From Pisaster brevispinus (lineage: Eukaryota > Echinodermata > Asteroidea > Forcipulatida > Asteriidae), in contig JAMKCF010000153.1 of assembly GCA_023634235.1 (NCBI GenBank), positions 1-64,000 of the forward strand: a stretch of 64,000 nucleotides of DNA, read 5' to 3'. The translations under genes were made by a program, and so were the position numbers. The notes under the pieces are model-generated. The model was not told the DNA's origin and did no database searches. It saw only the letters and a list, made by a program, of their open reading frames with translations. Below are positions 35,136 to 44,579 of this stretch, one piece after another (positions within the stretch are counted from its first letter, which is position 1; every line of letters starts with the position of its first letter).

Positions 35136-36210
35136 ATATTTTCATATAATAATTTCTGTTAATTAACTATTTCATTAATTTTGCTAAAAAACATGCTTTC
35201 TCATAATGTTATTTTAGTATTCTTTGTATTATTATAATGATGATTTAATCCACCAAAGTATTTTTTCTTTTCTTCCTTCTACCTGATGTCAGACAGGTCT
35301 ACCTACATGGATTACTGTATGTTGCCCATGTTGATTGACATACAGCTTGTAGTTGCAGTCACAAGACCACACTCAATTTGTTGCTCCCACATGTTTTTGT
35401 ATCCCATTGAGCCCACCCCTGCTCCCTGGCAATTTTATCCTTGAATTTTCTAACCATCTGAAAACCATCGTTATTGCTAATTGGAGTGGAGAACGGGGTG
35501 TTATATTCAAGCCAATCGGGTGGAGCTTATTTCTCCGGTGATCTGCTTATGGTTGCATTAACTAGTGGCTGGATTGTGATGAACGCAGCACTTCTGTGAA
35601 TAACTCTAGACATGTCATCGTGTGTAGACGTGACCATGAGAAAATGGCAATGGCCAGTTTGTTTATCATTTTTGACAAGTTCATAGATAAAAGAGATAGC
35701 TCGCAAGTGGTAAAGTGTACCTTATCGTTCTGGATGATTCAATCATAAGAACTTGAACAGTGTCAAAAATGAATGGCAAGCTCTTCTTAAAATAAAGTAA
35801 CTTATTGAGTAATTTTGTTGCAAAGTTAGATCAATGCTATCATTTGTCTGATAACTGGTCCTCTGTGTAGAGTGCTATTAAAACAGGTGTTGGTAACCAG
35901 CAATGGACTCGATAGCAGGTCACAAATCGTCAATGAGACTAGTCCAACCATCATGGACTTGCATGACTTTGATCAGAGTTAGTTAAAACTATGGTTTGAT
36001 CGAACGTATTCATTGTTACATCAGTGTAACAACATTTTAACGTAATCTGGTTTAAAAAGTTGTATCTTTACACTTGAAATCATACAAAGAACTTGGTGCA
36101 GTAACCTGTCGTTGCAACGAGATCAAAACTCTTAAAAGGTACTTGTTGCATGAATGTGATATTATATAAATAATTGAAGAAAAGGCTCATACTTTGTTTA
36201 CGGTCGGTTT
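35136..36210. other. Non-coding stretch
   Basis: No gene or strong repeat is recognised. The region directly left of the LINE relic shows no endonuclease motifs I can read. Confidence 0.45.
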
Positions 36211-36510
36211 TTGAAGCACAATCAGACCATTGATATGCCAGTTAGGTTAGAACAAATGTTGGATTTGAACCAGTGTGCATCAGAGAGTTCCAGACTTGTC
36301 TTACTCAGGCCAAAAGCCCCTTGGTACTCTGATGCAGTCCATGAGGCAAAACGAGTAAGACGCCGTGCTGAATGCAAATTGAGAAATTCAGGTCTAGAAA
36401 TTGACAGTCAACTGTACAAAGAACAATGTAGATCTTACAATGCCATCTTATCTCAATCCAAATGTCATTATCTGACAGATGTGATAGCTGAGTGTGACAC
36501 CAAGCACATT
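36211..36510 (+). mobile_element. LINE ORF2 fragment (CR1/L2-like, linker between endonuclease and RT)
   Basis: The frame contains LRPKAPWYSDAVHEAKRVRR then RAECKLRNSGLEIDSQLYKE then QCRSYNAILSQSKCHYL. The pattern RPxAPWY..E/DAxxAKRxRRxxE..W/L...GL......Y.EQ......S.....Y is typical of the segment joining the endonuclease and reverse-transcriptase domains in CR1/L2-type non-LTR retrotransposons. No RT catalytic motif (YADD-type) follows, so this is a dead fragment. The open frame continues to 36747 with text I cannot assign. The ATG at 36211 is merely the first in the frame. Confidence 0.7.
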
Positions 36511-36875
36511 TTACAATTTGTCCAGGTGTTTACCTGTCCAAATGTTATCAAAGTGGAACTATTCACAGTGTCATGGCAATATTTTGAAAGGTATGTTTGT
36601 AAACAAGTGAATGTTGTGTACGTTGCCAAAAGTTTGTTTAAAAAACTCATAATAAATTCAAAGTTTCTTATCCCCTTTGGACTGTTGAGACCTAACCCTT
36701 GTATGACGTCAGTGTCTGTTGCAACTGAGGAGCCCAACCTGGGCTAGTTGAGACCTGGCAAAAAAGTACTGTGTCAAGTGTCAAATTACCCTGGGTTGAC
36801 TCTTTGATTCCTTGAAAGTATTACATCAATGGCACTTCTCTAGGAATTCTCATAGGCATTGTGCGGCAGATCAAT

Positions 36876-36939
36876 GTAGTATAAGCGCTTAGAGGCTGGC
36901 CTGCAGTAGGCACTATACAAATACAATATATTATTATTA
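36876..36939 (+). mobile_element. Probable LINE 3' tail with ATT microsatellite
   Basis: TAGTATAAGCGCTTAGAGGC, then GGCACTATACAAATAC, then TATTATTATTA resembles the short 3' ends of L2/CR1-like elements, which finish in ATT-type repeats. Its position about 370 bp after the ORF2 fragment suggests both belong to one internally deleted insertion. Confidence 0.5.
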
Positions 36940-37264
36940 AGCCAAGGGCTATAGACTGGCCACTTCTGTCTGAAGTTGGCATTTCTTCCATTGGCTTGGA
37001 ATTCTGGTCTGTATCTGATGGTTCAGACCATTAGAAAGGGATTGTTTTCACCCCCCAAAATATGTTGTTATAAAAGCATAAAACATCTGTTCGAAGTAGG
37101 GTATTGGTGTCATGAATGTGTGGTTTAGATTCCCATAGTGCTTTGTAATACATGCTTTGCATACATGTATTGGTGTGTAAGGTTAACAACTTTTGGGAGT
37201 TTGCGGTTTCTTGTTTTAGTGCGCATTTGGTTAATCTTTTATAATTGTGTGGTTTACTTTGAAG

Positions 37265-37406
37265 GGTTCACTCTAGGAGCTGCCATTGGGTTGTTTGCTG
37301 CAAGTGTATCCCTGTGGACCCTGACCAAGCAGACAAAACAGAAGCCAGGGCTGTCCTGAAAGATATCGGCGCCATGTTTGTAGGGACAGAGTGTGTTATA
37401 GAATCA
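37265..37406 (+). pseudogene. TIMM22: TIMM22-like exon (frameshifted, internally deleted)
   Basis: TIMM22 forms the channel of the carrier translocase in the mitochondrial inner membrane and belongs to the Tim17/22/23 family. The exon follows TTTACTTTGAAG and ends GAATCA|GTAAGT. It reads FTLGAAIGLFAASVS, then after a one-base shift VDPDQADKTEARAVLKDIG and AMFVGTECVIES. This matches the family order of a Gly-rich first membrane segment, a DP-containing loop, a VLKDMG-like stretch and GAMF..TEC.IES. About 14 residues that normally lie between KDMG and GAMF are missing. The frame slip plus this deletion point to a pseudogene; a base-call error could explain the slip but not the deletion. The next exon joins in phase 0. 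Confidence 0.75.
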
Positions 37407-37980
37407 GTAAGTTGGGTTCAACTTGGTTGTACGTAGTCCTGATAGAATTGACTCTCTGGGGTTTTCCTCCCACATCTGAAACTTCCTTTCTTTGTCTTCT
37501 CTTCATGGGGTTCTTGGCTTGTATAGTGATTATTAAGTTCGCTCTGAAAATCCTTGGCTTCACAACCAGAGGTAATAAATGAAGTTAAATGAAAAGTCAT
37601 TCACAAACAGATCCACATTGACTATGAGCCTCTAACCCTTAAGAGACCATTCATTTCTGTAACCATTACCATTTGCCCAAGGATGGTTTTGTTGTTGATT
37701 TGTTGAAACAATTTTTGGTCATGTAAAAGTGTCTGAAACTAATTAATAACAAACAAAAACCTGGTTTTATTTTGAAACATAGATACCATGCCAACATTGG
37801 AAAATTTTCAATCCAATACCTTGAACTTTTTGGTTGAGTGGAAGAAGGTCAGATCTTGCAGATGCTTGCAGCCGCTGGGGGCAATCTGGTTCAAGTCTTT
37901 TCTGGCCGCTATGGTCTCTAAACGATTAATATACATTTTGATGTAGTCTAATTGTGTTTTTTATATCCTCTTGACTTAAG
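37407..37980 (+). other. Intron between the TIMM22-like exons
   Basis: 574 bp from GTAAGT to CTTGACTTAAG, both fitting splice consensus. Its presence shows the locus is not a processed retrocopy. The short open frame at 37391-37582 spans the donor and is a shadow. Confidence 0.65.
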
Positions 37981-38053
37981 TATCGAGGTCAGAGTGACTG
38001 GAAGAACAGTCCCATGGCAGGCTGTGTTACAGGCGGGCTTATAGTATACAGAG
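37981..38053 (+). CDS. TIMM22: TIMM22-like exon, conserved YRG.SDWKNS block
   Basis: The exon reads YRGQSDWKNSPMAGCVTGG then LIVYR and ends AGAG|GTATGA, one base into the next codon. YRG-SDWKNS--(S/A)GC-TGG is the hallmark of Tim22, just before the last membrane segment. It joins the preceding exon in phase 0. The normal GAxGFRAG following TGG is here LIVYRG, so one or two glycines of the helix are replaced. I find no in-phase terminal exon downstream on the same strand. The intact block could be part of a functional gene, but its partner exon is broken, so I treat the locus as probably dead. Confidence 0.8.
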
Positions 38054-38257
38054 GTATGATAAATTACTGATATTTATATGTATATAAATATTCACTTTGT
38101 GTGGAACAAAAACAAAATTGACTAGAGCGAGATTTGATGATGAACCTCAGAACTTTATGAAATCTGTCCCAGACGTCACTTTGGAAAGTTGGGTTACACA
38201 ACAAGACGGAACGAATGAGACCTTTTTGTTATACCCTTCTCTCCGAAGTGATACCTA

Positions 38258-38522
38258 GGGCCGGTTTCACAAAGCACCAAGATTCATCTTTTAGAGTGAG
38301 TTGTCAGTATTGCCATAGTGTTTCATAATGTGACATCACACTTTGCTTAGCATTAAAGAAACATACACAGTTGAATTGATCAACTTAGCTCATTGAGAAA
38401 TTGGCCTCGGGCTCCATTTCTCAAAGAGCTAAGATTGATCTTCAGATATGTATTGATCTCAATTGCTAAGCAAAGTGTGATATCACAATGCAAATCACTA
38501 TGGCGATATTGACAACTCGAGT
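38258..38522. mobile_element. Fold-back element with about 59-bp arms
   Basis: Left arm 38294-38352 contains GTTGTCAGTATTGCCATAGT and CACACTTTGCTTAGCA. Right arm 38464-38522 is its reverse complement with few changes (TGCTAAGCAAAGTGTGATAT, ACTATGGCGATATTGACAAC). The left border phrase GGTTTCACAAAGCACCAAGAT is also repeated in direct orientation at about 38413 (ATTTCTCAAAGAGCTAAGAT). No coding capacity. Confidence 0.82.
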
Positions 38523-38837
38523 AAGTGTTGTATGAATTCGAGCCCAAGCATTCAACCTTTATTGACATGCTGAATATTTTAAGCTTATTGACGCAAATAC
38601 CAGATTTATTGTATTTTCTGCTTACAGTTGTGTCACTCACCAAAAGCATTTCTAGTAGCAAGTTATCATCATGGAGCAGCCTGGGTATATTTCAGGGAAG
38701 CTGATCAATCTAATTGATCACTTACAGGTGGTAGGTGAAAAAACCTCAGCAATGATACTGTATTGTTTGTGTTTTACTCTTAAAACACCAAATGTGTCTT
38801 GAGCACTGTGTTTAGTTACACCATGTACCATGCAAGC

Positions 38838-38905
38838 TGGTTCTAGTAGTAAGGCATCTGTGTAGAATGGCAATAGTCGTGGGTTCTAATCCCACTCCTA
38901 TACGT
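38838..38905 (+). repeat. SINE or tRNA-like fragment
   Basis: GTAGTAAGGCATCTGTGTAG is followed by a B-box-like GGGTTCTAATCCCACTCC at about 38880. Spacing fits the A-to-B-box distance of a tRNA-derived SINE head. The body is not recognisable. Confidence 0.5.
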
Positions 38906-39074
38906 ATTATACATGGTTGTGGATTTTTTCCCAATAGGACTTGACCTTGTTGACAATGCTCAACACACATCAGTGTAGAGTAAAACACAAAATAGTATAG
39001 TTTATCCCTGTTGTATGTTATGCATGTATTAAACAGTAACATGATTTAAAGGAGCACTTTCTTTGTGATCAAAG

Positions 39075-39297
39075 CAGAGCCCAGTTTCTTCGCTCTGCTT
39101 ACCTTAAGCAAAGAATCGGTGCTTACGGATTTTTGGGGTTAGCAGGGAATTTTTGCTAGTACGCATGCGTACTTCACATTACTAGGCATTCTTTGCTTAC
39201 ACAGCTAGTGCAGAAATTTGGCACTTGCACGTTAAGCGGAGAATGGTAATCGTAAGTGCAGAATTCAGTGGTAAGCAGAGCCATGAAATTGAACCCA
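39075..39297. mobile_element. MITE-like fold-back element
   Basis: The left end, GAGCCCAGTTTCTTCGCTCT then GCTTACC, pairs with the right end at 39270-39296, whose reverse complement is GGGTTCAATTTCATGGCTCT then GCTTACC. GTGCTTACG near the left end and CGTAAGTGC near the right end add to the pairing. Such GGGTTCAATTTCAT-ended MITEs recur at 25703 and 44399 in eroded form. Confidence 0.72.
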
Positions 39298-39304
39298 GGC
39301 CTGT

Positions 39305-39606
39305 GGTTGTACATGGAATTATGAACTCTCACCCAGTTACTGCACACACAAACACACACCCTTACATATATGGCAGTTACGGGGTACTTCCATTGTTGTT
39401 CTATTATTCCCTTTTCTAAAGAAATCCTCTGTGGGGTACCACTTGAACAAAGAAAACCTTGTGGGGTAGCATTGTTCTGTTGTTAAAAATACCCCATAAG
39501 TTGGCATGTGTAAGGGCACCCTCCCTTTGTAGCGTATTTATGTGGGGGGGGGGGGGGTGTAGCGCCTGCAGTAACTGGGTGAGTGTTAATTATTCCATGT
39601 ACAGCC
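39305..39606. mobile_element. Terminal-inverted-repeat element with 40-bp arms
   Basis: Left arm 39305-39343 reads GGTTGTACATGGAATTATGA then ACTCTCACCCAGTTACTGCA. Right arm 39567-39606 is TGCAGTAACTGGGTGAGTGT then TAATTATTCCATGTACAGCC. The interior holds GTTACGGGGTACTTCC, a CTATTATTCCCTTTTCT phrase and, near 39543, a run of 14 G. Its interior is shared with 42967-43215. It abuts the MITE at 39075-39297, giving a nested or clustered insertion site. Confidence 0.85.
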
Positions 39607-39794
39607 ATGACCTGCTTTCAATTTGTTACCACCATCATTATAAGCCAAAATTTTTGATTGTTTTGCTTTGTGCCCTAATGTGATTATGAATTCACTTAAT
39701 TAATCAAGCTTAATACTAGATAGAAAAATAAACGAAGCTTCCACCATGTGGAGAGGCAAATTTCTTTCATGGTGTACGATGTACCCCTTTCTGG

Positions 39795-40150
39795 CGTGTC
39801 GTGGCCGTGCTGTCTAGTTCACTGGACCCAAGTTCTGGTGTTGTCATAAGCAGAGTGTGGGCTCGAATCCTGGTCATGACACTTGTTTAATTGAGCAAGG
39901 CACTTAACCATAACAAGTTGGGAAGGTAGTGCATTCTGCTCTACCAGCCAGGCTCCTAGTGGATAATTGATACCCATACTTACATTGCGTACATCCCTAC
40001 AGGCTGTGAAGGGGGTAACCCTGTTTCAGCGTTCAGCCCCAGGAGTAGGTATTAACGTGCCCCTGGTGGCAGTAGATTTGAGTCGATAGTCCAAATCAGT
40101 TAAGTGTAGCCCTCACCGTGAAGTTTGCCTCCTGCCTTGTGACGTTAGGC
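39795..40150 (+). mobile_element. tRNA-derived SINE
   Basis: The head has GTGTCGTGGCCGTGCTGTCT, CACTGGACCCAAGTTCTGGT and a B box GGGCTCGAATCCTGG at about 39859, followed by CATGACACTTGTTTAATTGA, GCAAGGCACTTAACC and a longer body. Head and early body match the SINE at 27455. The right end is not sharply defined. Confidence 0.75.
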
Positions 40151-40340
40151 AATCTCTCATTTAAAAAGAAAACAAGAAGTGTAACCAGTACCTCTTTACA
40201 GCAATATACAGGGCTGCTTCAATTAACCTTTTCACTTGAAAACATCCTAAAGGCAGTAAGTGTACAAAAAGAATATTCAGAAGAAGTATGGAAGTAATAT
40301 AGCAATTCAGGTTAGTAGTTTCTTTTTGAATTCCGTGACA

Positions 40341-40410
40341 GCTGGTACCAACTGCATCTATGGCTGTACTGAAGGCTGCATTCAAAGGGGCACCATGGAC
40401 ATTTCCAAAA
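40341..40410 (-). other. Possible inverted remnant of the terminal TIMM22 exon
   Basis: On the minus strand a frame reads GTFGNVHGAPLN then AAFSTAIDAVG. Tim22 ends with a Gly/Ala-rich helix followed by GFAAFS-AID, so AAFSTAID is a suggestive match and lies 2.3 kb past the TIMM22-like exons. However, it is on the opposite strand, the start phase after CCCGCAG does not fit, and the text is short. Inversion of the last exon and coincidence are both possible. Confidence 0.2.
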
Positions 40411-40689
40411 GTCCCCTGCGGGCGATCTTTGGAGATTCAAATTTTCTGACATTCCCCTTGTGATTCTTTCTAATCAACAGGGAGCACTTCAAACAAAACA
40501 ATTTCACAGCCTTGCATGTGGATTGGGTTTTCAGTCCCTACCTGATTCCTTGGGTTTCTCACAGTTTGGGTTTAAACAAGTAATAAGCAATTAGTTTACC
40601 CAAGTTGTTGATACAACCTGGGAAGCGGCAGTCAGAGGATCACCTTTAGGGGATGTAACTTTTTTATTTGAAATATCAAGTTATAAACC

Positions 40690-40835
40690 ATAAACCACTA
40701 GGGAAACTGACTGGGTATTTTTTTTTATGATTTGGGGTTGAACATAGAAAAATTTACTAGACTTGGATTTGAACCAGCGACTTCCAGTTTAAAGTACCGT
40801 CGCTGTTCCAACTGAGCTATCTAGGCCTATGTTGG
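40690..40835 (-). mobile_element. tRNA-derived SINE, minus strand
   Basis: Minus strand order: TAGCTCAGTTGGAACAGC (A box), GTCGCTGGTTCAAATCC (B box), then ATGTTCAACCCCAAATCAT. This is the same family as 20040-20145 and 43611-43820. GGGAAACTGACTGGGTA beyond the tail also recurs at 43490, so the element extends past the CCCCAAATCAT phrase. Confidence 0.8.
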
Positions 40836-41114
40836 TGGCCTCCCTATTTTGTCAATAACTTTGTTCGAAGGTGCCAGTCAGAAGCCATGCAACCGTAAGC
40901 TGCTGTGCACCTGAACAAAGATATTGACAAAATAGAGACCAAAATACACTGAACATGCACTATGGTTTAGAGACAGAATTTGTTAACAGAATGAATTTAA
41001 TTTTTTTTAAATCTCCCCACCCCTCCTCCCAGATGGCAGATGTTTGTTGGTGGTACTCCTTCTCCAAAGTGATTAGGACATTAGACACAGCATTTTCCAT
41101 TCTACGCAAGAAGA

Positions 41115-41180
41115 ACAGCCAGAAGAACCCAAGACCTTTGTATTGCTAGAGCAGATGTCTTACCACTGAGCTAGCCCGCC
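41115..41180 (-). repeat. tRNA-like sequence or SINE head
   Basis: Minus strand: GGCGGGCTAGCTCAGTGGTA then AGACATCTGCTCTAGCAAT, followed by GGTCTTGGGTTCTTCTGGC. The A box is good; the B box is altered (GGTTCTTCT in place of GGTTCGAAT), so a functional tRNA is unlikely. It has the length of a tRNA and could be a tRNA pseudogene or SINE head. Confidence 0.5.
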
Positions 41181-41185
41181 AGCTA

Positions 41186-42966
41186 GAGGCCACATCGGTT
41201 TAAGGGCGTGTGTATCATCACAGTAACATGATGGTCAACTGGTGGCTTGGAGTTAAGTTTGTGGCAGGTGGACAATGTAAGAAATTTGTGTTTTTTTGAA
41301 AGACTCTTCTTAATTATTAACGTCATCTTAAATAAATCCAACCACACTTAAGAAGAGTTGACATTTGGGTTGGGTTCAGTTTGCAGGAGGGGTATTGGAG
41401 TCACAAGAAGTCCAAACTCAGTTTGTTGTTGGATAGGCTTTGCTTTCTTTCCAATGCCTTCCTTTTCAACTGAGAACTGGAAATTGGATTCACCCCAACC
41501 CTAACGCTAGTTCCAAAGCAAGTTTAGTTCAGCTTTATTTGGGATACTTTGAATGAACCCCAGAGTGTAATTGCAGGAGCGGAATGTCAACATTGCGAGG
41601 GCAAGGCCATTTGAATTTGTGTTACTAAGGGCACTTCAATTGGAAAAACAATGAGAAACTTTTGAAGGGGGCACCAAGGCAAAGAGCAGTGGGAACAGAG
41701 ACTGTGACCTTCATGTAATTCTAGGCCCAGGTTTTGTAGTCTATGTAACTTGAGAGTACCACAAGAAAACATGAGAAGGTTAACAAGCTGTTGTTCTGGA
41801 ATCAAGCTACTCACAGGCTATGCACATCTTTGGATCAAAAATGAAATATCGTTTACTGTTCCCTGAAAGCCCCATGTGCAACCTTTAATTGCAACCCCAC
41901 ACAACTTGTTTTCCCTTTCCGTTTGATCAGCAAATTTAGTCCTTTTTATATCTGCCTAGTGAACCAAGTAGCTGCTATTTTCTTCAGAGTCAGAAAACAA
42001 ATCATTCTCTTTGATCTATTATTTGTATTTTACCCATACACCAGTACGCCGATGTGTGTGAAGCACTGTGTACTCGGTACTTTCCAGAATCTTGTGAAAA
42101 ACATTCCACTGGCATACTACTAGGGTTGGGTTCTCCTTGATCAACTTCTTTAGCACTGAGAATACTATTCCCAGAAGCTCCTTGAAATCTATGACTCCAG
42201 AAGTTACCAAGAGGTAGAAATGCCATCATTTCAACATACCTCCTAATAATTTTCATCCTATTTTCAAAACTATTTGTCAGCAAATTGACTGTCATCCCTG
42301 TTTTGATTGACACTCCAGAATTCCTTCTACTACTTGCATTTAAATCCAGTCCCATGAACCTCGTAGTCTCATCAACGAAAAATAAATAAAAAATCCCCTC
42401 TCCTGAAAATGCTTTTCTCCTATTTGGTCTTGTCTGCAACATTTTTGTCTTTGTCATGGTCAACTCCTTCATACCAAAAAACTAACAAAATAATTCTCAT
42501 TTTTTGTTTTGCTTTTCTTTGATGTCAATTTAGGCACAGTTCTTTGTGGTCATCTTTCATACCGCATACAACTTAACAACCGATTGCCACTTCCCTCAGC
42601 GTTTTATTTCTGCAGTATTTGTGTATGTGATATCTCTGGTGGTCAGATTTCTAAAGAAACGGTACAGAGGAGGACTTGACTGCTCAATGATTGAAAAAAG
42701 GAGTAATTGTAATTTGTATGTTGTTTCTAAAACAGGTTTGAACTATGAGAATGATAGACAAAGGAGTAATCTGATTTTGACATTGTTGCTGAGAGGGTTT
42801 TAAACTATAATTTAGAGCTTAAGTTATTGTTATATAAGATAACAAGATAAGGGGGCAATAGGGTGCATCTGTAAAGGTGGCAGTTTTACTTCCAAATGAG
42901 CTTTAAACACTTTCTGTAGGACATGATTGGAGAAGGGAAATTTAGGGGTAATGGAAGTGATGTTGT
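41186..42966. other. Non-coding stretch with one featureless ORF
   Basis: A minus-strand 156-codon frame (42002-42472) is open but shows no domain or signal I recognise. It could be a decayed transposon piece or chance. Nothing else is supported. Confidence 0.4.
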
Positions 42967-43215
42967 GGCACTTACAGGGTACTTCCAATGTTCTATTATT
43001 CCCTTTTCTTTAAACCCCCCCCCCCCAAAAAAAAAAAAACAACAACAACAACAACAACCGACCTTTGAGAAGAAAGAAAGAAAAAGAAAGAAAGAACAAA
43101 AACTTAAAAACCTCTGTGAGGAAGAAGAAGAAAGAATGGAAGAAAGATAAACTTAGTGTGGTAGCATAGTGCCATTGTATAAAGTACCGTTAAGTTGGAT
43201 TGTGTAAATGCACAC
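42967..43215 (+). repeat. Second copy of the 39.37-kb repeat, interrupted by simple repeats
   Basis: GGCACTTACAGGGTACTTCC, TTCTATTATTCCCTTTTCTT and GTGGTAGCATAGTGCCATTG then AAGTTGG-TGTGTAA-GCAC follow the order at 39372-39525. In between lie C9, A13, (CAA)n and (AAAG)n tracts at about 43016-43100, so replication slippage has expanded the middle. The terminal inverted arms of the 39.3-kb element are not seen here. Confidence 0.75.
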
Positions 43216-43485
43216 TCTTGTATAAGTGTTCCGCCGCTCAGACACTTGTAAATATGTCTTTTAGAAATTTATGTAATATGATGAGGGCAGTCTTAATATT
43301 TGATGATGGTTTTTCTTGCTCTTTTTTGTATTAACCTGATCTTCCAAAAAGTGCACCCCAATAATTGTTTGATTTAGGTCAATGTTACTGGCAAGCAATC
43401 AAGTCTTTTTTGTCGATTTACATGTCGTAAGTATGCATTTATAAAAGTTCTTATAACTATTTAAGGTATTAAATAATAAGCCACA

Positions 43486-43820
43486 AGGGGAGCTGACTGG
43501 TAAATTTTAAATGATTTGGGGTTGAACAAAGACAAAAGTTGATGGCTCCCGACTGGCACTCCCGAACAAATATATTGAAGAAAAAACAACCAGGGTTACC
43601 GCCAACTTAGGGCTAGATAGCTCAGTTGGTAGAGCGCCGATGTGGCAGGAGAATCTGTTCGCCCTCTTTTGAATCAACCTCCTCCAGCCAATGTTAATTT
43701 CCCATATGGGGGACAGAATCTCCGAGGGCAGATTTCCCTATTACACCGGCACGTCCGGAGGTCGTTGGTTGAAATCCCGCTCTTGTCAATTTGTCTTTGT
43801 TCAACCCCAAATCATAACTA
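43486..43820 (+). mobile_element. SINE with a fold-back insert and an inverted SINE tail beside it
   Basis: The head at 43611 (GGCTAGATAGCTCAGTTGGT then AGAGCGCCGATGTG) and the B box at 43767 (GTTGGTTGAAATCCCGC) are normally about 30 bases apart in this family; here about 110 extra bases separate them. The insert carries AATCTGTTCGCCCTC and its near inverse GAGGGCAGATT, so it can fold. The tail TTGTTCAACCCCAAATCAT ends at about 43818. At 43490-43525 lies the same tail in reverse (ATGATTTGGGGTTGAACAAA), so two SINE pieces sit tail-outward. Confidence 0.78.
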
Positions 43821-44398
43821 TTTCAGTTAAGCTTTGAAACCAACGGAGCTGTTAAAAAGTCGGACTCTTAATGTTTTAACATTAATAGCATTAGTGGGAA
43901 TAATGATATCGATTTTTAAATATTCAGTTTTTTTATTGAAAAACATGTATTTAAGCGTTTAGTTTTGATGAGTGTTTGGGTGTGAAAGGAATAGATGTGT
44001 TTAACTGTACTTTTAATATTGGTCCATTTTTAAGGGTACACAATGATTTATAGTTCTCAACACTTGGCGCTGTGTATTGAGAGAGTTGCGACACGAAGGA
44101 CCAGTTTTCTTTGGACACGTTGGACACGTGGTTGCTGTTCGCCGTGTTCAGCCCACATGCAACGCAAACCAATGAATAGTCTGGTCTGGTTATTTTAGTC
44201 CGAAATTGGTTTCTAATCGTAACTCTCAATAAACCGCTATGGACTATTCTCGGGTCGTCTTGAAAACACCATAATTCAGTAACAAGTTTAATCAACTTGA
44301 CAAATAATTCCAGATTGATAACGAGGCAGTGCCATTTGCCATCCTACGTTCAGAAAACGTTTCAGTCCTACATTATGAAAACATTCTAAGACCTGCAA
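43821..44398. other. Non-coding stretch
   Basis: No gene. A 114-codon minus-strand frame (43951-44295) lacks recognisable features. Confidence 0.45.
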
Positions 44399-44579
44399 GG
44401 CCCATTTTCAAATAGCTGCACAAAAAGTAGCTTAGCGCAAAGACATTTGCTTACCAGATGAAGGTCGCTTGCCAATGTCAAATGTACCGTCTATGACTTG
44501 CTTCGTGCTCAATTTTTGCAGAGCAGAACATTGGTAAGCAAAACATCCAGTTTGAGCATGTCTGTTATACATTGGCCCA
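44399..44579 (+). mobile_element. MITE fragment (GGCCCATTTTCAAATAGCTG)
   Basis: The element starts GGCCCATTTTCAAATAGCTG, contains CAAAAAGTAGCTTAGC and TTTGCTTACCAGATGAAGG, and ends near ATACATTGGCCC. It resembles the pieces at 25703 and 39075. Its ends are only weakly inverted and no target-site duplication is evident. Confidence 0.5.

Noticed and set aside
36211..36747. 178-codon ORF as a host gene
   Set aside because: Its first half is a LINE endonuclease-RT linker; the rest shows nothing recognisable.
42002..42472. 156-codon minus-strand ORF as a gene
   Set aside because: No recognisable domain, no splice support and no repeated copy; length alone is not convincing in AT-rich DNA with many frames.
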